A stretch of DNA of 64,000 bases from Bacteroidaceae bacterium (GTDB taxonomy: Bacteria > Bacteroidota > Bacteroidia > Bacteroidales > Bacteroidaceae): assembly GCA_017546505.1 (NCBI GenBank), contig JAFYWV010000020.1, positions 27,334 to 91,333 of the forward strand, read 5' to 3'. The notes beneath the pieces are model-generated. The model did not search any database. It saw nothing but the letters and a program-made list of their open reading frames with translations, and had not been told where the DNA came from. Positions 26,828 through 36,518 of the stretch are shown here, piece after piece (position 1 is the stretch's first letter; each line of letters opens with the position of its first letter). A program made the translations under genes and the position numbers.

Positions 26828-29074
26828 TTACACAGGGTCGATGTCGTAGTACATAATCACCGAGCGATAGCGAGGCTGTTCGCAGTAGGCCTGTTGTATG
26901 TTCTTCAGCACTTCGTTAACCTTGTACTGTGAGAGGGTATTTTCTACTTTCAATACAATTTTTCTAATGTACAGTTGCTTTATTTTTGCTACCGGCGGCA
27001 GGTCGGGGCCAAGGATGCGGTTGTCGAAAATTTCGCGCATACGCCGGCCTATAAGCTCCGAGAACTCCTCTATTACTCTCACATCGCGGTGTTTCATATA
27101 GATGTAAACAAGCCGATAAAAAGGAGGATAATGGAATAGCATACGCTCCTGCAGCTGTTGGTTGTAGAAGGCTACATAGTCATTGCTTACAATTTGTGGA
27201 ATAACCGGAGCATCGGTCATTTTCGTTTGCAACAACACCTTGCCTTGTCCGTTTTTACGACCGGCACGGCCTGCAACCTGTGACATCAACTGAAAAGCTC
27301 GTTCAGTGGCTCTGAAGTCGGGGTAATTGAGCAGAGTGTCGGCATTGACAATGCCGACAACGTCTACGTTGTCAAAGTCGAGTCCTTTTGAGACCATTTG
27401 TGTTCCAATGAGAATATCGGCCTTTCCCTCCTGGAAATTGCTGATTATCTTTTCGTATGCCGTACGTGTGCGTGTGGTGTCAAGGTCCATTCGCTTTATG
27501 CGGGCCTCCGGAAAGAGGTTTTGCAGCTCGTCCTCTATTTTCTCTGTGCCGTAGCCCAGGGTTGTGAAACTTCGTCCCTCACAGTTGGGGCAATGTACCG
27601 GAGCGGGGATTGTGTAGCCGCAGTAGTGGCATACCAGTTTGTTGGCATTCTTGTGCAATGTCAGGCTAACGTCGCAATGCTTGCAATGCGGAACCCATCC
27701 ACAGGTACGGCACTCTATCTGTGGAGAGTAGCCACGGCGGTTCTGGAACAGTATAATCTGTCTTTTCTTCTTTAGAGCATCGCTCATTGCCTCGACAAGG
27801 GGGTCGGAGAAAGGGCCTACTGTCAATTTCTTGCGGATGTGTTCCTGCATATCTATGACCTCTATGTGCGGCAACTGGACTGCACGGTGTCGGGTGGTTA
27901 GTTCTACGAGCGCATACTTCCCGGTTGTTGCATTATAGTAGCTCTCTATTGATGGTGTTGCTGTGCCAAGCAGTGTTTTTGCACCGTACAGCGATGCAAG
28001 GACAATGGCAGCGTTGCGCGCATTGTAGCGTGGTGCGGGTTCTTGTTGCTTATAGCTGTTCTCGTGCTCTTCGTCAACAACAACCAGTCCCAGGTTCTTG
28101 AATGGCAGGAACAGTGACGAGCGCACACCAAGAATAATGTCGTATGGAGTGTCGCCAAGCTGTTTCTTCCAAATTTCAACCCTTTCGGCATCGGTGAATT
28201 TTGAGTGGTATAGCCCTATGCGGTTGCCGAACACGCGTCGTAGCCTTTCGACAATCTGCTTTGTGAGTGCAATCTCAGGCAGCATATACAGCACTTGTTC
28301 CCCACGTTTGATGGCTTCACTTATGAGGTGTATGTAGACCTCGGTCTTTCCTGCTGATGTGACACCGTGCAGCAGCGTTACATTTTTTTGTGTAAAAGAT
28401 TCTTTGATTTCATCGAAAGCTTTCTGCTGTGCCGGGTTAAGGGTGTTCACCGGTTGGCACGGCTCGTCGTTGTGTACAAGGCGGCCAATTTCTACCTCGT
28501 AGCTTTCAAGTACACCTCTGTCTTGCAACTGTTTGTATATTGCAGGCTGCACTTGTGCCAGTTCTATTAGCCTGTGCTTTGAAATCTCTCTTGGGTTTTC
28601 ACTAAAAGGAACGGCCTCTTGCAAATAGGTCATCAGCACTCTTTTTTGTCTGGGAGCACGGTTCAGTGATTGTATCAGCAAATTAATCCACTTCTCATTG
28701 CGATACTCGGCTGTTAGACGGACTCGCTGCTCTGTGCGTGGTTTGAACTCTCCTTTCAGTCCTTGAGGTATGGCTGCTTTGTAAATATCCCCCAGTGAAC
28801 AGAGATAATATTTTGCAATCCAATCCCATAGCTTTATCTGCCGGTCCAGTACTATTGCTGTTTCGTCAAGAACCTCATTTATTGGCCTGATGGTGTAACC
28901 GTTTGGCTCATTGTCGTGAACGGATGTTACCAAAGCTGTATAACTTTTTTTGTTACCCAATGGAACAGTTACACGGCATCCGGGGAGTATTCTCCCTTTT
29001 AAATCGCTTGGGATGCTGTACGTGAAAGTTCCTGGCAGCGGCAACGGTAATATGACATCGACAAATTCGCTCAT
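26828..29074 (-). CDS. priA: primosomal replication helicase PriA
   Basis: 748 residues, full length. It reloads the replisome at stalled forks. Visible are the 3'-end-binding N-terminus (FVDVILPLPLPGTFTYSIP), Walker A (LLHGVTSAGKTEVYIHLI), the DEEH box (VVVDEEHENSYKQQ), the zinc-binding cysteine region (CRTCGWVPHCKHCD ... CHYCGYTIPAPVHCPNC) and helicase motif VI (QVAGRAGRKNGQG). It is divergent from the small lipoprotein gene at 29198; a TAACTTCG box at 29083-29090 is a weak candidate -7 element. Confidence 0.96.
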   Translation of the reverse strand: MSEFVDVILPLPLPGTFTYSIPSDLKGRILPGCRVTVPLGNKKSYTALVTSVHDNEPNGYTIRPINEVLDETAIVLDRQIKLWDWIAKYYLCSLGDIYKAAIPQGLKGEFKPRTEQRVRLTAEYRNEKWINLLIQSLNRAPRQKRVLMTYLQEAVPFSENPREISKHRLIELAQVQPAIYKQLQDRGVLESYEVEIGRLVHNDEPCQPVNTLNPAQQKAFDEIKESFTQKNVTLLHGVTSAGKTEVYIHLISEAIKRGEQVLYMLPEIALTKQIVERLRRVFGNRIGLYHSKFTDAERVEIWKKQLGDTPYDIILGVRSSLFLPFKNLGLVVVDEEHENSYKQQEPAPRYNARNAAIVLASLYGAKTLLGTATPSIESYYNATTGKYALVELTTRHRAVQLPHIEVIDMQEHIRKKLTVGPFSDPLVEAMSDALKKKRQIILFQNRRGYSPQIECRTCGWVPHCKHCDVSLTLHKNANKLVCHYCGYTIPAPVHCPNCEGRSFTTLGYGTEKIEDELQNLFPEARIKRMDLDTTRTRTAYEKIISNFQEGKADILIGTQMVSKGLDFDNVDVVGIVNADTLLNYPDFRATERAFQLMSQVAGRAGRKNGQGKVLLQTKMTDAPVIPQIVSNDYVAFYNQQLQERMLFHYPPFYRLVYIYMKHRDVRVIEEFSELIGRRMREIFDNRILGPDLPPVAKIKQLYIRKIVLKVENTLSQYKVNEVLKNIQQAYCEQPRYRSVIMYYDIDPV

Positions 29075-29166
29075 AATAGGTGCGAAGTTATTAAAAAGAC
29101 GCTAAATGGCAAAATATCCACGAAGCGTCATTGTTCTATCGGGTTGTTTTGAAACGATAAAATATC

Positions 29167-29174
29167 TATTTTTG
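29167..29174 (+). promoter_or_regulatory. candidate -7 promoter box for the small lipoprotein
   Basis: TATTTTTG at 29167-29174 fits TAnnTTTG and stands 24 bases before the ATG. GTTG at 29143-29146, 20 bp upstream, is a possible imperfect -33 element. Confidence 0.5.
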
Positions 29175-29197
29175 CACAAAATATAAATATTTCCACG

Positions 29198-29503
29198 ATG
29201 GGTAAGATGAAAAATATTTTGCTTTTACTTGTTCTTGCATCGTTGTTGTCGGCTTGTGGTGACAGTAAAGAGGCAAAGGCTTGTGTTACGATGTATGATG
29301 TGGCTACAGATAAAGTTCTTAAAGCTAATAGCCCCGAAGAGTTGTTGGAGGTTTCATACGCTCTTCATCTTGAGCTTGTTGAACTTGCCGCCGATGGCGA
29401 GATTGCCGATGTTAAAAATGTTACCGGAGCCCGTAAGAGATTTGAAACGGCCATCAAAGAAAAGTATATAGAGTTCTATACGGTTATACAAGAAAAGAAA
29501 TAG
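29198..29503 (+). CDS. small lipoprotein of unknown function
   Basis: 101 residues; starts at 29198 or, three codons later, at 29207. A signal peptide ends in the lipobox LASLLSAC. The mature part (CGDSKEAKACVTMYDVATDK onward) is short, charged and mostly helical, with no recognised domain. It stands alone between divergent priA and convergent mscS and has its own promoter box and a strong terminator that overlaps its stop codon. It is probably anchored in a membrane facing the periplasm; function unknown. Confidence 0.75.
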   Translation: MGKMKNILLLLVLASLLSACGDSKEAKACVTMYDVATDKVLKANSPEELLEVSYALHLELVELAADGEIADVKNVTGARKRFETAIKEKYIEFYTVIQEKK

Positions 29504-29527
29504 CGTTTTAAAAACGCTATTTCTTTT
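29493..29527. terminator. bidirectional intrinsic terminator
   Basis: A 15-bp perfect stem AAAAGAAATAGCGTT (29493-29507) / AACGCTATTTCTTTT (29513-29527) with a 5-base loop. It overlaps the stop codon of the lipoprotein gene and lies 15 bases beyond the stop of the convergent channel gene, with T-rich tails on both strands. Confidence 0.88.
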
Positions 29528-29541
29528 CTTATGAGGAGTTT

Positions 29542-30720
29542 TTATTGGTTACCCACAAACTGTTTTACATCGTTGCCGGTAGGGCTCTGGAAAGCCTTTA
29601 ATCCAAATTCGGGCAGTGTGGCCAGGATATATTCAAAAACTTCTGATTGTAGATGTTCGTAATCGACCCACGCTGTGCCGTTGAAGAAGAAATACAACTC
29701 CAAAGGCAATCCTTGGGCTGTGGGCTGTAACTGTCTAACCATTGTTATCATATTCTTGTTCACCTTGGGGTTGTTTTTCAGCCAAGCCTCAAGCCACTCT
29801 CTGAATACTGTAAGGTTCACAGGTCTGTTGTCGTAACTGCAGCACAACCCCTTGTCGCCAAGCTCTTTCATCTGTTTGTCATTGCAGAATGCAATGGAGT
29901 TCATATCGATGAAAATTGAGCGTTTAATGCGTCGGCCGCCACTGTCGAACATTCCTCGCCAGTTTTGGAATGATTCGCTTACAAGCGCATAGGGTGGAAC
30001 GGTTGTTATGGTCTTGTCCCAATTCTGTACCTTTACAGTGGTCAGTGATACTTCCTGTACCATTCCGTCAGCACCATATTTTTCCATAGTAATCCAATCG
30101 CCGGGGCGCAACATATCGTTTGCAGACAACTGCACTCCTGCCACCAGTCCCATTATGCTGTCCTTGAAAACAAGCATAAGTACAGCGGCCGATGCTCCCA
30201 ATCCGGCCAATAATCGGGTGGGGTCCTTGTCGATGACAATGCTGGTTACAAAAATCACTCCAATGCAGATGATGATAATCTTCAGCATCTGGAACACTCC
30301 TTGCAAGGTGTGGTTCTTTGTTTTCTTTGCTTGGCTGGATATTTTATAAAGTGATGTCAGTACGCTGCAACAAAGTCCTACAAAAACTATAATGTTATAA
30401 ATATAGCAGACTTTGGTTGCTATCTCAAAAAGAGCAGAATTTTTTGGCATAAAAACAGGAAGCATTGCTGTCAATGCAATGCCAACAACAAGGTTGCAAA
30501 AGTTTTTCAGCGTTGTGGTATTCAGTATTATGTCGTCCCACCCCGCCTGTGTCCCTCGTGTTATCCTGTTTGTTATTGGTATGACAATTTTTTTGCATAT
30601 AAAACTACCTGCGAAGAAAAGCAGGGTAATGCACAGAATGACGCTAATCCAATGTATAGCATTTATGCTCTCTGTCTCAATGCCTATTCTGTTCAACAAC
30701 GGAATATATGTATCATTCAT
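29542..30720 (-). CDS. MscS-family mechanosensitive ion channel
   Basis: 392 residues. Four to five N-terminal membrane helices are followed by the pore helix region (GLGASAAVLMLVFKDSIMGL, then VAGVQLS) and the MscS beta domain (DWITMEKYGADGMVQEVSL, with VPPYALVSESFQNW). The arrangement resembles the YbdG/MscM-like branch with a membrane extension. It releases small solutes during osmotic downshock across the inner membrane. Single gene; terminator at 29493-29527. Confidence 0.9.
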   Translation of the reverse strand: MNDTYIPLLNRIGIETESINAIHWISVILCITLLFFAGSFICKKIVIPITNRITRGTQAGWDDIILNTTTLKNFCNLVVGIALTAMLPVFMPKNSALFEIATKVCYIYNIIVFVGLCCSVLTSLYKISSQAKKTKNHTLQGVFQMLKIIIICIGVIFVTSIVIDKDPTRLLAGLGASAAVLMLVFKDSIMGLVAGVQLSANDMLRPGDWITMEKYGADGMVQEVSLTTVKVQNWDKTITTVPPYALVSESFQNWRGMFDSGGRRIKRSIFIDMNSIAFCNDKQMKELGDKGLCCSYDNRPVNLTVFREWLEAWLKNNPKVNKNMITMVRQLQPTAQGLPLELYFFFNGTAWVDYEHLQSEVFEYILATLPEFGLKAFQSPTGNDVKQFVGNQ

Positions 30721-30754
30721 ATAATATTATATAAAAGCGAGTGACCTAAAAGTA

Positions 30755-30778
30755 AAGCCGACAGAAACCTGCCGGCTT
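30755..30778 (-). terminator. intrinsic terminator after the outer-membrane protein gene
   Basis: AAGCCGACAG (30755-30764) pairs with CTGCCGGCTT (30769-30778) except one mismatch, loop of four. On the minus strand it is followed by TACTTTT, and it stands about 22 bases after the stop of the gene at 30801. Confidence 0.7.
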
Positions 30779-30800
30779 ATTATATTTTATGATGTGTACG

Positions 30801-31445
30801 TCAGAAGATATACGCCAATGAAATCTGCCAGATATTTGACTTCATCTCTGCGATGTTCTTGCTGATGTCTATCAGCGAGCTGTCTTTATATGTAGCCGTT
30901 ACGTCGGCTGTTTTTCCCAATGCCAAGTTGTAGTTTGCGTGTACCTGCAGGTGGTCAAAGAGAATGACGCCAAGTCCGAGGTTAAGGCTTATATTGCTTT
31001 CCTTGAACTTTATGTTCTCTGTTACATTTTCAATGACATTGTCGATTGAGACATTCTTGTTGCCGATGTTCCAACCGAATTGTGGACCGACTGCGACGAA
31101 TGGTTCCAAGAACTTGTTCACTACTGGAAGCGTTATCTCATAGCGCAGATACAATGGGATGTCTATGCTCTGGTTCAATAGGTTTTGGCCATTTACTTCG
31201 ATATTTGCCTGTGAATAAAGTACGTTGGCTTCAATTCCCAATCCTACAACGGGGAAGATGAATTTTGCTGTGGGGCCGACAAACCAGCCGGTATTTCCCT
31301 GTAGGCTGTTTTTCAGTTCATTGATGTTAAGCGAAGGCTTCTCTGAAAGGTTTACTCCGGCTTTGATACCAAAGTTAAATTGTGCAGTTGCCGGCATTGC
31401 TGTGAAAAGGCAAATAGCCGCAAACAATCCAAAAATCTTTTTCAT
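30801..31445 (-). CDS. outer-membrane beta-barrel protein (PorT-like)
   Basis: 214 residues. A signal peptide (MKKIFGLFAAICLFTAMPATAQ) is followed by FNFGIKAGVNLSEKP, the opening of Bacteroidetes porin-family/PorT-like barrels, alternating hydrophobic strands, and a C-terminal aromatic residue (WQISLAYIF) as in outer-membrane barrels. No specific function can be assigned. It lies downstream of gldN on the same strand but separated by 133 bases containing an inverted repeat, so it is probably its own unit. Confidence 0.8.
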   Translation of the reverse strand: MKKIFGLFAAICLFTAMPATAQFNFGIKAGVNLSEKPSLNINELKNSLQGNTGWFVGPTAKFIFPVVGLGIEANVLYSQANIEVNGQNLLNQSIDIPLYLRYEITLPVVNKFLEPFVAVGPQFGWNIGNKNVSIDNVIENVTENIKFKESNISLNLGLGVILFDHLQVHANYNLALGKTADVTATYKDSSLIDISKNIAEMKSNIWQISLAYIF

Positions 31446-31471
31446 ATCTTGATAATATTAGTTGTTAATAT

Positions 31472-31509
31472 AGACAACATTGTCGATAAATTTAACGGCA
31501 ATGTTGTCT
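31472..31509. repeat. perfect 11-bp inverted repeat between gldN and the barrel gene
   Basis: AGACAACATTG at 31472-31482 and CAATGTTGTCT at 31499-31509 are exact complements with a 16-base spacer. It may end T9SS operon transcription (70 bases after the gldN stop) or act as an operator 27 bases before the ATG of the barrel gene. No T-run follows directly, which favours a regulatory site slightly. Confidence 0.5.
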
Positions 31510-31578
31510 CAATACCTATTTCGGTTGTAAAAGAACAACAAAATAAGTAAATAAACAAGATTTTATGTGTGAAAATAT

Positions 31579-32682
31579 TTATCTGCGTTCGCGTCGTACC
31601 GACAATTGCTTTGCGTTGCTACTGCTACTGCGGCTTTTGCTTTTGCTTGGGCTTGTTTTCTCTTTTTTTACTGCAGCTCTCTTTTCGTTACTCTTTGTGC
31701 TGCTTCTGTTTATCTTTTCTTTCTTGACAGGTTTGTCATTGGCAGCAATGCTGATGGTGTCGTTTGCTGCAGCAACAGCTGCATTGATAGAGTCTTGTTT
31801 CAGCTCGGCAACACTCTTTGTGCTCCAGAGATTTGTGCGGAAATCTTTCAGTTGTTGTTCAATTTTCTCCTGCTCTTGCTTGACTGCTACTGAATCCTTG
31901 CAATATTGTGCAATGGCAAGGTTGCGCATATTCACTGTCTTGTAGATTTCGCCATCGTAGTATCCTTTCTTAAAAAAGTCGTCAAGGGTTGTGGACATCA
32001 CGTTGTTAAGGCTGCTGGTCATCACGTATTGTTGTGTAAGCAGTGGCGCTATGTCGTCATACTTCAGCCAAAACATCGGGTACTTTGTCACCTCTGAACC
32101 AAACTCCCCGGCACGGTGCAATACAGGGCATATTGCTGTTACTCGCTTGCCGTATGAGCCGGTGCGCTGGTCGTAGTAGTGGCTCTCCTTGATGTAATAG
32201 CTCAATACCTCGGCACTTGGAATGTCGCTTTTGCCAACGGTGAGCTCTCCATCTTTCTCTTCGTAATAGATACGATAGTTGTCGAGCAGGTCTACCGGAG
32301 TGACGATGTTCTCCTCGGTAAATTGCTCAATGCCATCAAGGTTGTACTTGTAGGCTGTGATACTTCCTTTCAATATATTATTGAAAAGGAATGTGAAGAG
32401 GTTGCAGTTGTTGCCAATCTGCTCAACCGGATAGTACAGCGGTGCATTCTTCTCGTTCTCAAGGTTCAGTGAACGGTATATTTCGCGTTTCCAGTCAACC
32501 TCCTGTGGTGTCTGTGACACGGGGTACTGGCTTTTGGCCCTCTCTGTCAGTTCTACAACGGCGGTCGTCTCGGCCTTGTTGCTCTTCTTGTTGTCGCCTT
32601 TGCGTGCAGGTGGCTGTGCATCTGCTGTCTGTGCAACCAAAACCATCGCAGCGATGATTAATATTCTGCTTATGTACTGCAT
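31579..32682 (-). CDS. gldN: type IX secretion system protein GldN/PorN
   Basis: 367 residues. A signal peptide ending QTADAQ is followed by the GldN core (EVDWKREIYRSLNLENEKNA, AICPVLHRAGEFGSEVTKYP, MFWLKYDDIAPLL). GldN/PorN forms a periplasmic ring with GldK beneath the outer membrane. The C-terminal ~60 residues are very rich in Lys, Ser and Arg, a disordered basic tail. It is the last gene of porP-gldK-gldL-gldM-gldN, 14 bases after gldM. Confidence 0.94.
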   Translation of the reverse strand: MQYISRILIIAAMVLVAQTADAQPPARKGDNKKSNKAETTAVVELTERAKSQYPVSQTPQEVDWKREIYRSLNLENEKNAPLYYPVEQIGNNCNLFTFLFNNILKGSITAYKYNLDGIEQFTEENIVTPVDLLDNYRIYYEEKDGELTVGKSDIPSAEVLSYYIKESHYYDQRTGSYGKRVTAICPVLHRAGEFGSEVTKYPMFWLKYDDIAPLLTQQYVMTSSLNNVMSTTLDDFFKKGYYDGEIYKTVNMRNLAIAQYCKDSVAVKQEQEKIEQQLKDFRTNLWSTKSVAELKQDSINAAVAAANDTISIAANDKPVKKEKINRSSTKSNEKRAAVKKEKTSPSKSKSRSSSSNAKQLSVRRERR

Positions 32683-32696
32683 ATTATAATTTTGTT

Positions 32697-34268
32697 TTAG
32701 TCTATAATAACCTCAAGTGATGTCGACAAGAGACGTTCTACATTGTCGGGGCCAATAGCCTTTACGTGTGATATGTAGAATCGTTTGCCACGACCAAGAT
32801 TGCGGAACATATCTTTCTGTTGTTGTGAGAATGATGCTCCTTGTGATATGAGTGGTATGGCGTTACCCATATTGTCGTAGAAAACGGTCTCGAACGAGAG
32901 AACCTTGAACCCGATGTTCAGCAGTCCGTCGTCGATGGCGGCAACAATGCCGCCGGTATTCATCAGTGCCTGTTTGCTGAACTTTGTGCCACCGCGGTAG
33001 CGCTGTGTGTTGCCGTCCTTGTCCTTGTACTCAATGAATGGTGTAGGGTCGGGCAATTGGCGTACACGGAAAGCATATTCGCCCATACTCTGGTCCCGGC
33101 CCTCGTCGTTGCGCGCAGTTACTCCAATCATCAACTCTTCTCCAACCTTTGTGGGCACAACGATGTAACCGTTCTTGCCGTCGCTTTTGATGCTGCCTTG
33201 TCCTTTTGTTATTCTTGCTGAAATCTTGTTTGCAGGCACTCCCGGAACCGAGATACTTACGGGGTTGGAATATCCGGCATAGAGCACGTTCATCAGTGAT
33301 GCACTGACAGTTGCTGTGGGGTCTACGACGGTGTAGTTCTGTGTGAAATCATATCGTGTCTGAACACCGGCACCGTCATTTACAAGCATATAGCCATTGA
33401 GTGTGTAATCGCCGGTTCTGTCGCAGCGTACTGCATACTCGCCGTCTTCGGTGTCGAGCAATGTGTCGTCAATGTATATCTGTGGACGCTGTGTTGAGTC
33501 GACTGCCGCAAGGATAATCTGTGCCGAGAAGTCGCCACCGCGTACGATGTGCTTTGATGTGGGTATAACCAGAGCCTTTATCTCGTTCACGCGGACGTCA
33601 CCCATATCCACATTCTTCGAAAGCATATGTATGACCTCGCCCTCGACATAGCGGACATCGTTTTGTATCTTTGTAAGCAGTGTTATTGCAGCAATTGCGG
33701 GCATACTCTCAAAATGATACTCCTGCCAGTTCTTGTTGAGGAGATTTATCTCCTGGGGTATGTCTGTGCTGAGACAATTTACAATCATCTCCTTCTGAGC
33801 CTGATTGTCCACAAGGCCGGCCATAAATTCACGATACTCTATAATGGCGTTGTGGAGCATCTCACCGTTTCTTCCGGTGAGCATTACGAATGTTGCGGCT
33901 TCAAGGTCTTCGCGGTTTTTGAGGTTGCGCAGGTCGGCCTCCTTGCCGTCGGCCTCTTTGGCGATGCTTGTCTTGAGCTTGTCGGCAAAGTTGTATAGGC
34001 TGTCCGATTTTGCTTTTACACTGTTGGCGCGCTCAAACCATTCGCGTACCTTCTCAGGGTTTTTGGCCATCATCTCACCAAGCGAACTGTAAAGTGTATT
34101 GTTCTGCACGCCTGCATTCTCGGTACTTCTTGTAAGGCTCTCGTCGACCAGAGTAAAGCCGTTGAGGACGTCCGAAGATACATTCATTGCAAGCATCGCC
34201 ATCAGAAGAACGTACATAAGGTTTATCATCTTCTGACGTGGTGAGACTTTTTGTTTTTTTACCTTCAT
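32697..34268 (-). CDS. gldM: type IX secretion system motor protein GldM/PorM
   Basis: 523 residues. The short cytoplasmic N-terminus and single membrane helix (KMINLMYVLLMAMLAMNVSS) are followed by a long periplasmic part of a helical domain and beta domains (from about residue 225). GldM with GldL forms the proton-driven motor that powers T9SS export and contacts the GldKN ring. It lies 14 bases from gldN and 20 from gldL. Confidence 0.95.
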   Translation of the reverse strand: MKVKKQKVSPRQKMINLMYVLLMAMLAMNVSSDVLNGFTLVDESLTRSTENAGVQNNTLYSSLGEMMAKNPEKVREWFERANSVKAKSDSLYNFADKLKTSIAKEADGKEADLRNLKNREDLEAATFVMLTGRNGEMLHNAIIEYREFMAGLVDNQAQKEMIVNCLSTDIPQEINLLNKNWQEYHFESMPAIAAITLLTKIQNDVRYVEGEVIHMLSKNVDMGDVRVNEIKALVIPTSKHIVRGGDFSAQIILAAVDSTQRPQIYIDDTLLDTEDGEYAVRCDRTGDYTLNGYMLVNDGAGVQTRYDFTQNYTVVDPTATVSASLMNVLYAGYSNPVSISVPGVPANKISARITKGQGSIKSDGKNGYIVVPTKVGEELMIGVTARNDEGRDQSMGEYAFRVRQLPDPTPFIEYKDKDGNTQRYRGGTKFSKQALMNTGGIVAAIDDGLLNIGFKVLSFETVFYDNMGNAIPLISQGASFSQQQKDMFRNLGRGKRFYISHVKAIGPDNVERLLSTSLEVIID

Positions 34269-34288
34269 TGTGTGGGATTTAAAACTAC

Positions 34289-35056
34289 TTAAACTTGTGG
34301 ACGCTCCATCTTTGATGTCATCGCCTCAATCATACGTGCGTAGAGGTTGTTCAGTTCTTCAATCTGCTGTGCCATCCTCTTTGTCTGGTCGTTCACCTGG
34401 TCAATGGCATTAAGCTGTCCGCCTGCACTGCGCAGATGCACCTCGTAAAGCGCGTTCACACCTGTGAGGTTGCGACTCAATGTGTCCATCTCCTCCATAT
34501 TTCGTCCCAAAGCCTCGGTCTGTTGCGAAATGTGTTCTATGGCTTCGGTGAGTGCACGAACCTTCTCAACATACTCCTCGGTAGCCTTGTCCATCTCGGC
34601 GATGTTTGCCGGTGCTACCGGCGCTGTGGTACTTGAGAATCCACCGGTTGCCGGTGCTCCTCCGCCAATGATTACAGGCTCGGTCGATGGAGCAACAGTC
34701 GTTTCATCTGTAGCCGGTGTTGCTGCAACAACCTGTGGTGCAGGGCCACCTGCCATAATGGGGCCATTGATGATGATTGGTTGTCCTGCAACACCACTTG
34801 TGGCGCTCTCTTTCTTCTCATCCTCTTCGGCTATCTCGAACGGACGCTCGAAAGCCGAGAACAGGAACACGATAACCTCTGTTCCCATACCAAGGAACAA
34901 CATAATATTTGCACCCGGCAAGTGGGTGAGCTTGAACAATGTACCAAGAATGACAATTGCAGCACCCCAACTGTAGAAGTAGTTCATTACAGTCTTGCCT
35001 TTTGCCGAGTCCATAAATGCCTGTATGCCTCCTATAATGCCTTTTGACTTTTTCAT
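34289..35056 (-). CDS. gldL: type IX secretion system motor protein GldL/PorL
   Basis: 255 residues. Two membrane helices (about 25-45 and 48-68) carry buried charged residues, including Glu60 in FLGMGTEVIVFLF, as in the GldL stator where such a residue takes part in proton flow. The Ala/Pro/Thr-rich linker (about 85-150) and C-terminal coiled-coil (about 155-245) are cytoplasmic. It lies between gldK and gldM. Confidence 0.95.
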   Translation of the reverse strand: MKKSKGIIGGIQAFMDSAKGKTVMNYFYSWGAAIVILGTLFKLTHLPGANIMLFLGMGTEVIVFLFSAFERPFEIAEEDEKKESATSGVAGQPIIINGPIMAGGPAPQVVAATPATDETTVAPSTEPVIIGGGAPATGGFSSTTAPVAPANIAEMDKATEEYVEKVRALTEAIEHISQQTEALGRNMEEMDTLSRNLTGVNALYEVHLRSAGGQLNAIDQVNDQTKRMAQQIEELNNLYARMIEAMTSKMERPQV

Positions 35057-35084
35057 ATCCTAATGTTTTGATACCTTATTTCTG

Positions 35085-36518
35085 TTATCTTCTATTGTCG
35101 TTTCCTGTAAAACTTCTCACGCAACGGAAACCTATGTATGAACGTGATTCGTTCTGGTACTCGTAAGAACGTGTTGCGCCTTGAATGTATTTCACCGGGT
35201 CTTTCCACGAGCCACCTCTGATGGCTTTCTTTTTCAAGCTGTAAGGGTCTTCTTTGGCTGCGCGGTATTGCAGGTCGGGGTTCATATCGCTCATCTGCAA
35301 CACTCCGGCATCGGTGTACACGGTCGATGTCCACTCGGCAACATTGCCGGCCATATCGTACAACCCGTTTGAGTTTGCCGAGAAAATTCCACAAGCCGAT
35401 GTTATGAGGCTGCCGTCTTGTGTGTAGTTGCCCTCTCCGGGTTTATAGTTGGCATAGTAGCATCCTGCGTCGCTTTTTGTATCGTCCTGTTCCCACGGGA
35501 AACGGCTGCCTTTTTTGCCTCGTGCCGCAAATTCCCACTCAGCCTCTGATGGCAGACGGTAGCGCTGTATCCATTTTGCCTGTGCTCCCATTCCGCGTAG
35601 CAGATACTCGGTGCGCCAAGCACAGAATGCGTTTGCCTGCTCCCAGCTCACGCCAACAACCGGGTAGTTGTCGTATTTGGGATGGCTGAAGTATAACTGC
35701 AAGTATGTCTCGTTGTTGGCATTCGGGAAATCGTTTATCCAACAGGTCGTGTCGGGGTAAATGTTTACAATGTATGTGTTGAGGAAATCGTATGCGCTTG
35801 ACAACGGACGGTTAATAGTTTCGCGTACAATGAGTCCTTCATCGTCAATGTAGGCGGTGTCCTTTGAAATCGTTATCATAGCATTGTAGTCTACCGGAAT
35901 GTCGGTGTTGCGGTTGCGCTCCTCGGGTTTCAGACGGTTCTTTCGCAACGCTGCCTGTGTGTAGTCATATACTTCGTAACGATAGTTCATCTGCGAAGCG
36001 TCCAGCATCTTCTCACCGGTGATGGGGTTTGTTATATATACACTTTCAATGGCACGCAACTCCTCCTCGGTCGGTTTTTTCCAGGGGATTGGCTTTTTCC
36101 AGTTGAGATATGGGGTGATGGGTTCGCCATACTCATCCTCGGTGATTTTGAATGTTTCATCGCCACCGTATGCAGGATCGGCAAGGCGCTCGCGGATGAT
36201 TGAGTCGCGTACCCAGAACACGAACTGACGGTATTTGGCATTTGACACCTCAGTCTCATCCATCCAAAAGGCATCGACCGATATGTCTTTCGATGGTGCT
36301 CCGGTGCTCCACAGCGAGTCCTGTTTTTCATCGCCCATCTTTATAGAACCTCTTTTTATAAGTACCATTCCATAAGGCACCGGCTCATTGGTTGCCGTAC
36401 CGTGAATACCGGTAACCTCTCCTCCTTGCGTCGTGCTCATTCCGCTGGGACCAAAGCAGGATAGCAATGAGAGTGATAGAAGTGCGGCTGTTGAAAGAAA
36501 AATAATTTTCCTCATCAT
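35085..36518 (-). CDS. gldK: type IX secretion system lipoprotein GldK/PorK
   Basis: 477 residues. The lipobox is LLSLSLLSC. The body has the formylglycine-generating-enzyme fold (MVLIKRGSIKMGDEKQDS, DETEVSNAKYRQF, RLPSEAEWEFAARGKKGSRF, IGFRCVRS), but serves a structural role in T9SS: with GldN it makes the outer-membrane-associated ring. The start ATG overlaps the porP stop in an ATGA, so they are translationally coupled. The insert between residues 150 and 260 is the usual GldK insertion. Confidence 0.95.
   Translation of the reverse strand: MMRKIIFLSTAALLSLSLLSCFGPSGMSTTQGGEVTGIHGTATNEPVPYGMVLIKRGSIKMGDEKQDSLWSTGAPSKDISVDAFWMDETEVSNAKYRQFVFWVRDSIIRERLADPAYGGDETFKITEDEYGEPITPYLNWKKPIPWKKPTEEELRAIESVYITNPITGEKMLDASQMNYRYEVYDYTQAALRKNRLKPEERNRNTDIPVDYNAMITISKDTAYIDDEGLIVRETINRPLSSAYDFLNTYIVNIYPDTTCWINDFPNANNETYLQLYFSHPKYDNYPVVGVSWEQANAFCAWRTEYLLRGMGAQAKWIQRYRLPSEAEWEFAARGKKGSRFPWEQDDTKSDAGCYYANYKPGEGNYTQDGSLITSACGIFSANSNGLYDMAGNVAEWTSTVYTDAGVLQMSDMNPDLQYRAAKEDPYSLKKKAIRGGSWKDPVKYIQGATRSYEYQNESRSYIGFRCVRSFTGNDNRR

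Noticed and set aside
31579-31750. Low-complexity plus-strand frame rich in Leu and Phe
   Set aside because: It is the complement of the Lys/Ser/Arg-rich GldN tail.
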